DNA from: Dyadobacter psychrophilus
GTDB taxonomy: Bacteria; Bacteroidota; Bacteroidia; Cytophagales; Spirosomataceae
NCBI RefSeq assembly: GCF_900167945.1
Contig: NZ_FUZA01000002.1
Location: 1,240,001 to 1,304,000, forward strand
Direction of reading: 5' to 3'
DNA length: 64,000 bases
The position numbers were made by a program, and so were the translations under genes. Under the pieces are notes generated by a model. That model was not told the origin of the DNA and made no database searches. It saw only the letters and a program-made list of their open reading frames with translations. Positions 53,942 to 61,531 of this stretch are shown here, in pieces; position 1 is the first letter of the stretch; each line of letters opens with the position of its first letter.

Positions 53942-54625
53942 ATGACAGAAAATTTGAAAAGCAACAAAATAAAAGCCATTATCACCGGCGTTACGGGTAT
54001 GGTGGGCGAGGGTGTTTTACATGAATGTTTGCAGAGCGATGATGTAGAAGCGGTTTTGATCATTAATAGAAAGCCATCCGGCATCGTTCACCCGAAGTTA
54101 AAAGAGATCATTCATGGTGATTTTCTGAATTTGGGGCCGATTGCGGATCGGTTGATTGGTTATAATGCTTGTTACTTCTGCCTTGGGATCTCTTCCGTGG
54201 GTGTGAAGGAACAGGAATATACCAGGATCACCTACACATTAACATTGCATGTGGCGGAAACATTGGTAAAGCATAACCCGGATATGACGTTCTGTTACGT
54301 TTCAGGAGCCAGCACGGACAGCACGGAAAAAGGAAGTTCGATGTGGGCGCGCGTAAAGGGAAAAACTGAAAATGACCTGATGAAATTGCCATTCAAGCAG
54401 GTTTTTGCATTTCGACCGGGATATATGCACCCAACGCCGGGTTTGAAAAACACATTGTCATTTGTAAAATATTTGTCCTGGCTTTATCCTCTTTTTAAGG
54501 TCATTTTCCCAAATGCCGTTTCAACGCTCGCCCAGGTTGGGCAGGCGATGATAAAGGTTACACAATTCGGTTACGACAAGAACGTGCTGGAAGTGAAAGA
54601 CATTAAGATCGTTGCGGACCGGTAG
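53942..54625 (+). CDS. NAD(P)-binding epimerase-like protein
   Basis: 227 residues. Rossmann fold with the nucleotide loop ITGVTGMVGEGVL at about 13-25 and a short atypical-SDR body (YFCLGISSVGVKEQEY, FCYVSGASTDSTEKGSSMW). Related proteins are annotated NmrA-like or HTATIP2-like; many bind NAD(P) without known catalysis. The active-site Tyr-x3-Lys of classical SDRs is not evident. Its 3' end abuts the break point of a gene remnant on the other strand. Confidence 0.82.
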   Translation: MTENLKSNKIKAIITGVTGMVGEGVLHECLQSDDVEAVLIINRKPSGIVHPKLKEIIHGDFLNLGPIADRLIGYNACYFCLGISSVGVKEQEYTRITYTLTLHVAETLVKHNPDMTFCYVSGASTDSTEKGSSMWARVKGKTENDLMKLPFKQVFAFRPGYMHPTPGLKNTLSFVKYLSWLYPLFKVIFPNAVSTLAQVGQAMIKVTQFGYDKNVLEVKDIKIVADR

Positions 54626-54758
54626 AAAGCTTTGTTTTGCCATCAGGCGAAGATATTTCCCTGATCGTTGCACCCTGCGCGACGAAACAAAGCGTCATTA
54701 AGCCAAATAGCAAGAGTCTCTGGCTTAGCAAGATGGTGAACTGGTGGGTTTGCGGCAT
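54620..54758 (-). pseudogene. Truncated 5' end of an exported protein gene, GH97-like start
   Basis: Read leftward from ATG 54758, the frame gives a signal-peptide-like segment (RLLLFGLMTLCFVAQGA) followed by TIREISSPDGKTKLS, then changes character and stops at 54603 within the 3' end of the epimerase gene. Signal peptide plus SPDGK is how exported GH97 glucosidases and related beta-sandwich proteins begin. Everything downstream is missing, so this is probably a deletion remnant. The identity of the parent family is uncertain. Confidence 0.45.
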
Positions 54759-54872
54759 CCCTGATCTGATAAATTCCTGTTTCACCTTAATGTAAGAAAA
54801 TCCGTGAAAATAATTACTTTGCTGTGAAATTGACATTCATAAAAACGGAAAAAACCGCACCGTAAAACCTGC

Positions 54873-56237
54873 ATGGATTACTTTCTCGTTTCGTTCTTCC
54901 TGATCCAGTATGTTCGGTCCTCATTGCATACAGCCACCAGTCTCCCAAATTGGGACCGCTTATTGCTTTATGGACGATATATCAGCATCGCATTAATTTC
55001 TACTTATTACATTGCGGATAGCCCGGATTGGTTCAGTTGGATCTGGCATGTTTTCATGATCCTGATCATCTATATTCTTTACACCAAGGAAGATTTTAGT
55101 CCGATCAGGTCAGTTACTCAGTCTGTCATTCCATTTGTAGCCATATCCATCATTAGTGATATATTGGAAGCAGCAGCTCCGAAATTTTATGCGGAGTACG
55201 ATGACTGGTTTAACATTGCCACTTCTTTTGCATTTGTACTATGCTTTGTCATATGGTTTTATGCGCAGAAACAGCGAAAGATCCTTTTAAAGGAACGCGA
55301 GGACCGGCTGCGGGAAGAAATGGCAAGCAAGGCGCAAAAGGAATCACTGGAATATCTTGTCGCAGAGCGCACAATGGAACTCACAGCGCAAAAAGAAGAA
55401 TTGCAAAAAGCAATCGAAGACCTGAAATCGACTCAGAACCAGCTGATCCAGAGCGAAAAGATGGCCTCGCTGGGTGAGCTTACGGCGGGCATTGCGCACG
55501 AGATTCAGAACCCGCTCAACTTTGTCAATAATTTTTCGGAAGTCTCTGTTGAGCTTTGCCAGGAACTGGAAGAAGAGGTGAATAAAACATCCATTTCAGA
55601 CGAAGATAAGGACTATATCAAAGGCATTATTGCCGATTTGAGCCAAAACCAGCAGAAAATAACGCACCATGGTAAACGCGCAGATTCGATCGTTAAAGGA
55701 ATGCTTCAGCATTCGCGCGCTTCTTCAGGTGAGAAGGAGGCGGTAGAGATCAATGCGTTGGCGGACGAATATATGCGGCTCGCTTATCACGGTCTGCGCG
55801 CCAAGGATAAGGAATTCAATGCGACATTGGTCACCGATTTTGATCCCAACATTGGCAAGGTGATGGTCATGCCCCAGGATCTTGGAAGGGTTTTTCTGAA
55901 TCTTTTTACGAATGCATTTTACGCCGTAGCCGAGAAAAAACGAATGTTAACGGAGGCCGGCAAGCTGGACGACTACAAGCCGGAAGTGAAAATTTCCACC
56001 AAAATGTTCGCAGGAAAGCTTTATATAAGGGTTACCGACAACGGCACCGGCATGCCGGATCAAGTAAAAGCCAAGATATTCCAGCCGTTTTTTACGACGA
56101 AGCCAACAGGGCAGGGCACCGGACTGGGCCTTTCAATGAGTTACGATATCATTACCAACGCCCATAACGGAATGCTCGATGTAGAGACCGTTCCGGGAGA
56201 AAAAACAGAGTTTAAGATCACAATTCCAATCGCCTGA
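54873..56237 (+). CDS. Membrane sensor histidine kinase
   Basis: 454 residues. The N-terminal region (about 1-132) holds four or five membrane helices with short loops, then a coiled coil (133-195) and a dimerisation domain with H209 in AGIAHEIQNPLNFVNNFSE. HATPase from about 330: DLGRVFLNLFTNAFYAV, VTDNGTGMPD and GQGTGLGLSMS. Domain order resembles 5TM-type kinases that sense membrane or quinone state. The next gene, 27 bp downstream, is a lone receiver, so it starts a phosphorelay toward the cyclase. First gene of a four-gene run. Confidence 0.92.
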   Translation: MDYFLVSFFLIQYVRSSLHTATSLPNWDRLLLYGRYISIALISTYYIADSPDWFSWIWHVFMILIIYILYTKEDFSPIRSVTQSVIPFVAISIISDILEAAAPKFYAEYDDWFNIATSFAFVLCFVIWFYAQKQRKILLKEREDRLREEMASKAQKESLEYLVAERTMELTAQKEELQKAIEDLKSTQNQLIQSEKMASLGELTAGIAHEIQNPLNFVNNFSEVSVELCQELEEEVNKTSISDEDKDYIKGIIADLSQNQQKITHHGKRADSIVKGMLQHSRASSGEKEAVEINALADEYMRLAYHGLRAKDKEFNATLVTDFDPNIGKVMVMPQDLGRVFLNLFTNAFYAVAEKKRMLTEAGKLDDYKPEVKISTKMFAGKLYIRVTDNGTGMPDQVKAKIFQPFFTTKPTGQGTGLGLSMSYDIITNAHNGMLDVETVPGEKTEFKITIPIA

Positions 56238-56264
56238 TCAGTTCGGCGCTTTATTGATTTTGAT

Positions 56265-56639
56265 ATGAAAATACTTGTAGTGGATGACGAGGAAGACGTT
56301 AAGTCGCTTTTTGAACAAAAATTCAGAAAGGAGATCCGTAGCGCACAGTTTGAATTTTCATTTGCTTTTTCAGGTGAAGAAGCGCTGCATTTTATGGCCG
56401 AGCACCCTTCCGAAGTGGTGATGATCTTGTCGGACATTAATATGCCGGGCATGAGCGGAATAGAGTTGTTAAAGACGATCCGGAAGGATTTTCCAGCCGC
56501 GCCGCCGCAAGTAATGATGATAACGGCATACGGTGATAGCAACAACCATGATCAGGCAATGAAGCTTGGTGCAGATGATTTCTTAACGAAGCCTGTCAAT
56601 TTTGTTGAATTAAAAGAGAAATTGCTGAAAACCCTATGA
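56265..56639 (+). CDS. Single-domain response regulator
   Basis: 124 residues, receiver only. D57 in [12 protein letters not shown] is the phospho-acceptor; VVDDEEDV supplies the acidic pocket; FLTKPVNF has the conserved Lys. It is clearly paralogous to the receiver of the next gene: both have QKFR, IR, EHP and SDINMP at matching positions. It overlaps the cyclase start by four bases (ATGA). It may relay phosphate or act as a phosphate sink that tunes the cyclase. Confidence 0.93.
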   Translation: MKILVVDDEEDVKSLFEQKFRKEIRSAQFEFSFAFSGEEALHFMAEHPSEVVMILSDINMPGMSGIELLKTIRKDFPAAPPQVMMITAYGDSNNHDQAMKLGADDFLTKPVNFVELKEKLLKTL

Positions 56640-57682
56640 AAGCCAAAATACTGGTTGTGGATGATGAGGCGGATCTGCAATTGCTGATCAAGCAGAAATT
56701 CAGAAGACAGATCCGCGAGCAGGAATACGAATTTATTTTCGCCGAAAACGGCTATAAAGCCCTTGAAGCACTCGTGGAGCACCCTGATACGGACATGGTG
56801 CTGAGTGACATTAATATGCCCGAAATGGATGGATTGACGCTGCTTATCCGCCTGGGCGAGCTGAGCCCGATCCTCAAATCGGTGATCGTTTCCGCTTACG
56901 GCGATATGGACAACATTCGCACAGCCATGAACCGGGGCGCATTTGATTTTCTTACTAAACCCATTGATTTCAAGGATCTTGAAGTCACAATGGAGAAGAC
57001 GCTCACCTATGTGGCGCAGCTGCGCGAAACGCTGAAGGCAGTTCGTGAGAATGATATTTTGCGCATGTATGTGGATTCCTCCGTCCTGCAATTTATGACG
57101 CAGGATACATTTGAAAAGTCGCTGATGACGAGCGAAAACATTGAAGCAACGGTTGTGTTTATGGATATGTGCGGTTTTACTTCAATTTCCGAAAATGAAC
57201 CGGCGGATCTGGTTGTGAAGCTGATCAATAAGTATTTTGATGTTATGGTTAAGGAAATCATCGCCCAAGGCGGGCTGGTTGATAAATTCATGGGAGACGC
57301 CGTTATGGCCGTTTTTCGGGGCGAATATCACTTGGACCGCGCCATTGAAACGTCCCTGGCTGTCAGAAACCAGATCAATAATTTCAAAGAAGAGCCTGAG
57401 GGACATTCGGGTTATTTCCCAAAAGTTTCTATTGGCATTAATTCCGGGGAAATGGTGTCGGGTAACATTGGTTCTGCGGCATTGAAAAGACTGGATTATA
57501 CCGTTATCGGAGATGCAGTTAATGTTGCGCAACGCTTACAGAATGCGGCAAAACCAGGTCAGGTTTTGCTTCCTGAATCTGCTTACCTTGCTGTTAAGGA
57601 AGCATTTAATTGTAATCTGGTGGGAGAGGTTGTTCTTAAAAATAAGGCCAATCCTGTTAAGATCTACGAAGTTTTGGAATAG
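56636..57682 (+). CDS. Receiver-class III adenylate cyclase fusion
   Basis: 348 residues. Receiver domain 1-120 with D58 in [11 protein letters not shown], a helical linker (about 120-165), then a class III cyclase domain. Catalytic residues are complete: metal-binding D177 ([10 protein letters not shown]) and D221 ([11 protein letters not shown]); purine-selecting K217 and D293 ([11 protein letters not shown]), the pair that favours ATP over GTP; and transition-state N296 and R300. It should make cAMP when phosphorylated or released by its receiver. It starts in overlap with the response regulator and is followed two bases later by the HD gene. Confidence 0.93.
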   Translation: MKAKILVVDDEADLQLLIKQKFRRQIREQEYEFIFAENGYKALEALVEHPDTDMVLSDINMPEMDGLTLLIRLGELSPILKSVIVSAYGDMDNIRTAMNRGAFDFLTKPIDFKDLEVTMEKTLTYVAQLRETLKAVRENDILRMYVDSSVLQFMTQDTFEKSLMTSENIEATVVFMDMCGFTSISENEPADLVVKLINKYFDVMVKEIIAQGGLVDKFMGDAVMAVFRGEYHLDRAIETSLAVRNQINNFKEEPEGHSGYFPKVSIGINSGEMVSGNIGSAALKRLDYTVIGDAVNVAQRLQNAAKPGQVLLPESAYLAVKEAFNCNLVGEVVLKNKANPVKIYEVLE

Positions 57683-57684
57683 TC

Positions 57685-58254
57685 ATGAATGTTGAAAAGG
57701 CAGAAATTTACATCGTCGACCAATTTCGACGGAGGTTATCGGACACACTTTACTATCACGGTTTGCATCACACGCTGGATGTTGCCAACGCTGCATTGCA
57801 TCTGGCTGCTCTGGAAGGTGTCAACGATCAGGAAACGCGCGATTTGCTGAAAACAGCTGCACTATACCATGATTCAGGCTTCATGTACACCTACCAAGAA
57901 CATGAGCAGGAAGGATGCAGGATTGCGCGCGAGGCATTGCCGGGTTTTGGTTACAATCCCGGCCAAATTGAAACTATATGCGGAATGATCCTGGCAACCC
58001 GGATCCCTCAAAGCCCGAAAACACATCTGGAACAGATCATTTGTGATGCCGATCTGGATTATCTCGGCCGTGCAGACTTTGAACCCATCGCCGAAACATT
58101 GTACAGAGAGCTCAAAGCCAGAAATATGGTAACCGATATCGACGCCTGGAATGCAATTCAGGTTAAATTCATCGGCGCGCACAAATACTGGACGCAGTCG
58201 GCGCAGCGCCTGCGGGAACTTCCCAAACAGGCGAATCTCGAAACCTTATTATAG
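57685..58254 (+). CDS. HD-domain phosphohydrolase
   Basis: 189 residues, an HD-superfamily domain alone. Metal ligands: H28/H29 in YYHGLHHT, H62-D63 in ALYHDSGF, H73 in QEHEQEG, D121/D123 in ICDADLDYLG. Such domains act on phosphate esters, including cyclic nucleotides. Location two bases after the cyclase gene makes cAMP or a related nucleotide a reasonable substrate, but this is inference. Its stop overlaps by six bases, tail to tail, with the effector gene on the other strand. Confidence 0.85.
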   Translation: MNVEKAEIYIVDQFRRRLSDTLYYHGLHHTLDVANAALHLAALEGVNDQETRDLLKTAALYHDSGFMYTYQEHEQEGCRIAREALPGFGYNPGQIETICGMILATRIPQSPKTHLEQIICDADLDYLGRADFEPIAETLYRELKARNMVTDIDAWNAIQVKFIGAHKYWTQSAQRLRELPKQANLETLL

Positions 58255-61200
58255 CAGGCGCATTTTCTCGTTCTGCGCACGGATCCGCTGGCAAAGGATA
58301 CGCAGTACGTTTTTGAGGATCTCGTCGCGTTCTTCCATCAGCTCAAAGAAATCCTCCTGATCGATCCGGAAAACCAATGTATCCGTTTCTGCAACCGTTG
58401 TTGCCGATCTTGGCTCCGTATCGAGTAAGGCCAGTTCCCCGAAAATCTCACCCTTATCGAACAGTGCAAGCTGCTTTTTACCATCATAAATGCCAATTTG
58501 CCCCGTGTAAATAATGTACATGGAATCACCCGGATCTCCTTTTGCAAAAATTTCCTGGCCGTCGCTGTAAGTAATTTCTTTCATGATCGGCGCGATGGAG
58601 CTGAGCACGTTTTCGGGGGTTTGGGCAAAAAGTTGTGTGTTTTTCAAAACAATTACCCGTTCCATTTCCGAAATCTGCTGGGAGGTCTCTGCGTGTTTCA
58701 TCGTATTAGTTGTCAGATTAAGGGTCGAAGCGTCTGCATCTGTTGCAAATTTTGTACGCACAGCGTCCCGGATAAGCCGGGAAGAATGTGTGTTGAGGTT
58801 TTCTATTAATGCAAGTTCGGTTGGATCTTCGCTTTTTTTAACAGCCAGCGCAATGGTCCATTCCGTAAATAATTTTTCCTGTTGTGTCAAAATGTAAGGG
58901 ATCAGAGACACGCCGGCTTCCTGGTTGCCCATATACTGGCGCAGCGCCTCACGCTTCTTTTGAATGGGGATGTTTTCAAACAATGCATGTAACGAAGGGT
59001 AAAGCATGCGGGGCAAAAAGCTCTCGATCATTTCGAGTGAATTGGCCCTTTTCTCGCGCGAAGCATGCCTGATTCCCTTCCAGGCATTCTGGACCGCGTC
59101 TTTATCATATTGCATCATAAAGAGGTAAAACAGGCGCTGACTGGTGAGCTCCAACTCATAATCCAATGTACTATTCCACGTCTCGTCCGCTTCATCTTCG
59201 TCCATACCATTTAAAATCATTGAAGCATGAAACAATTCCTTTTCAACGAACTCGGAAACAATCTGCTTGTAATCAGCCATTAACGAGTAATTGGTCAATG
59301 CTTTCAATGCATCCCGATGAATATAAGTATCAATCCCACTAAAATGTATACTACTTTTTGAATTTACTAAATTTATATTATGGTAAATATTTTTAATAAG
59401 TTTAAAAAGTATTTGAAGTATATATTCGTGTTTTGTCTTTTCTGCTACTTTTATGAGCGTTTGCATGCGCTCCCGCGAGGGATCATTGCGCAGCCACTCT
59501 TCCACAATGCCAATGCCCGAGTCGCCGGATTTGATCAGGGATGCTACCGTTTGTCTCGACAATGAGCCGGTGAGCAATGGTTTCAATTCTCGCAAAAGCT
59601 GTGGTGAGCCCACGGTTGCTGCCACTTCCAGCGCATAGTTCCGAACCTTTTCCGAGCCATTACGCAGGCAGGATTTTACAAATTCCTCGTATGCCTTCAG
59701 GCCGGTGGTCTTCACACAATCCAATGCAATCAACTGCGCATCTTCCTGCTCCGACTGGAAAAGCCTGCGTAATGTGCCATGAATAAGTGGCAATGCTTTG
59801 CCAGCTTCCCAACTTCCCAAAATCGATCCCTTCACAATGTCCAGATCTTCATGCGCCAGAAAACGCGCCAGTTGCTCATCTGTCAGCTGAGATTTGGAAG
59901 CGGCAATTCGGACGGCCAGCGTCTGGCAAGCCGTATCAGGCTCGGTCTCAATGTATTTAAGAAAGGTTTCCGAAAGCTCCGGTTTTTCAAGTGACGCCAG
60001 GGTTTGCAACGTTTTCAAGCGAACCGCTGTGATTGGATTTTTGAGCAAAGAATCAACGTTCCTGCGAAAAACAGATTCCTTGTTTCGTGCCAGCCAGTCA
60101 ATCGCGTTAAGGACTTCTTCCTTCCTTTCGCTTTTCAAATTCTCGGTGATAATGGGCAATGCTTCGGACGGGGAGGCCATTTCGCCGCTTCGTATAAACC
60201 TTTTGCTGATCGCGTTCTTCAACTCCTGAATGTAATGTCCATATGCTTTTCGGAAAATAAGAAGAGCCGCTACTGCGAATAGGAGGGAAAGGTCAAAGGT
60301 GAGGCTGATGTTGCTTAGTTTCTGCGTGTAAATGATCCATAAGAGGCCCCCGGCGATGAGCATACCCAACGGTTCAAACAAACCTTTGGCAAGCGTATGT
60401 CCTTTCAAACGTGTTTTGGTAGAAAGCGGTTGAAACAAAACAAGGAAAACCGGATCGAAAATGGTCCGCCTGACCAATTCAAAAAGCAGGTAAGCGGCAC
60501 AGTAATAGACCAGTAACGAGGGTTCGTCTTTTCTGAAATAGGATGAGATGAGCAGTCCGAGTGATATAAATATCGTGGTTAAAGGCAGCAGAAACAGCGT
60601 TAGTTTTACACCGAAGCGTTCAACCGTTTTTCCTGAAAATATCAGTTTTACAAATGTAGAAATTACGTAAGTGACTGATAACAATGTTCCTACGAAGCCA
60701 ATGACATCGTGCTGGCTATGAAATTTGTATTTGACATTTACAAAAAAATGATATTCTATCCACGTCGCAGCGGCAGCTACGAACACCATACCCAGGCAAA
60801 GTGAGGTAAGCAACTTGTTCCCACCAAAATACTTCTGAATGATCTTCGAGTCCGAAGCGTTTATTTGTCTTGGGCGGGCGTGATGCGGATTAGGGATCTC
60901 GGTGAACCGGAACGTCAGGACCTGTGTGTAAAATGCCAGCGCAAAAAATACAAGGGAGATGACCAGCAGGATCATTAAAACCGATGGAGAATGTATCAAA
61001 ACCGCTAAAACCGCACCCAGCGCCTTGGCAGGCATATCACCCGAGCCGATCACGCTGAACAGCCTTTTGCTTTGGCGCACATCAAAAACCAATGCAGATA
61101 AGCCCCAGAATTCAAGATTAATGAGCAGATAAATGATCCGGTAACCGACCATAATCGCAATGGCGGTTGCAATGCCGTGACCGGCCCAGAGCAGGCCCAT

Positions 61201-61491
61201 CACCACCACCACCATCAAAAGCGAGGACAACATGGTACCCAGGCTCAGGCGTTTCAGAACGAGGTGATGTTCAAAATATTCATATACTTTTCCTGCTGCC
61301 ATTACCGCAAGAGCAGCGGCAACATAAGCGATCGGCAGCGAATATTCGGGATGGTTTTCGAGTAAAAGAACATTGGCAGAGACGTAAACCAGCGTTGTAC
61401 CAACATTGATAAAAAAATTGTGAAAGAAGAAAAGGATCGTCTGGGGGTTAATTGAACTAAAAATCTTGCTATTCTTAATCTGGGATATCAT
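58249..61491 (-). CDS. Nucleotide-translocase-like membrane protein with HEAT repeats and cNMP-binding domain
   Basis: 1080 residues. Residues about 1-415 form a 12-helix MFS/ATP-ADP-translocase-like (Npt) domain. About 430-940 is a helical, HEAT-like region (VRLKTLQTLASLEKPELSET, ALKALTNYSL). The C-terminal 120 residues are a cyclic-nucleotide-binding domain (QLFAQTPENVLSSIAPI, FAKGDPGDSMYIIYTGQIGI). Its phosphate-binding cassette FGELALLDTEPRSATTV has the ribose-binding Glu (E1019) and phosphate-binding Arg (R1028) of true cAMP/cGMP binders. It is probably an inner-membrane carrier or sensor gated by cAMP. It converges on the cyclase operon, its likely signal source. What it moves is unknown. 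Confidence 0.87.
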   Translation of the reverse strand: MISQIKNSKIFSSINPQTILFFFHNFFINVGTTLVYVSANVLLLENHPEYSLPIAYVAAALAVMAAGKVYEYFEHHLVLKRLSLGTMLSSLLMVVVVMGLLWAGHGIATAIAIMVGYRIIYLLINLEFWGLSALVFDVRQSKRLFSVIGSGDMPAKALGAVLAVLIHSPSVLMILLVISLVFFALAFYTQVLTFRFTEIPNPHHARPRQINASDSKIIQKYFGGNKLLTSLCLGMVFVAAAATWIEYHFFVNVKYKFHSQHDVIGFVGTLLSVTYVISTFVKLIFSGKTVERFGVKLTLFLLPLTTIFISLGLLISSYFRKDEPSLLVYYCAAYLLFELVRRTIFDPVFLVLFQPLSTKTRLKGHTLAKGLFEPLGMLIAGGLLWIIYTQKLSNISLTFDLSLLFAVAALLIFRKAYGHYIQELKNAISKRFIRSGEMASPSEALPIITENLKSERKEEVLNAIDWLARNKESVFRRNVDSLLKNPITAVRLKTLQTLASLEKPELSETFLKYIETEPDTACQTLAVRIAASKSQLTDEQLARFLAHEDLDIVKGSILGSWEAGKALPLIHGTLRRLFQSEQEDAQLIALDCVKTTGLKAYEEFVKSCLRNGSEKVRNYALEVAATVGSPQLLRELKPLLTGSLSRQTVASLIKSGDSGIGIVEEWLRNDPSRERMQTLIKVAEKTKHEYILQILFKLIKNIYHNINLVNSKSSIHFSGIDTYIHRDALKALTNYSLMADYKQIVSEFVEKELFHASMILNGMDEDEADETWNSTLDYELELTSQRLFYLFMMQYDKDAVQNAWKGIRHASREKRANSLEMIESFLPRMLYPSLHALFENIPIQKKREALRQYMGNQEAGVSLIPYILTQQEKLFTEWTIALAVKKSEDPTELALIENLNTHSSRLIRDAVRTKFATDADASTLNLTTNTMKHAETSQQISEMERVIVLKNTQLFAQTPENVLSSIAPIMKEITYSDGQEIFAKGDPGDSMYIIYTGQIGIYDGKKQLALFDKGEIFGELALLDTEPRSATTVAETDTLVFRIDQEDFFELMEERDEILKNVLRILCQRIRAQNEKMRLL

Positions 61492-61531
61492 ATTTTCTGG
61501 AATGCTGTCGTCGCTAATGTAAAATAAACAT

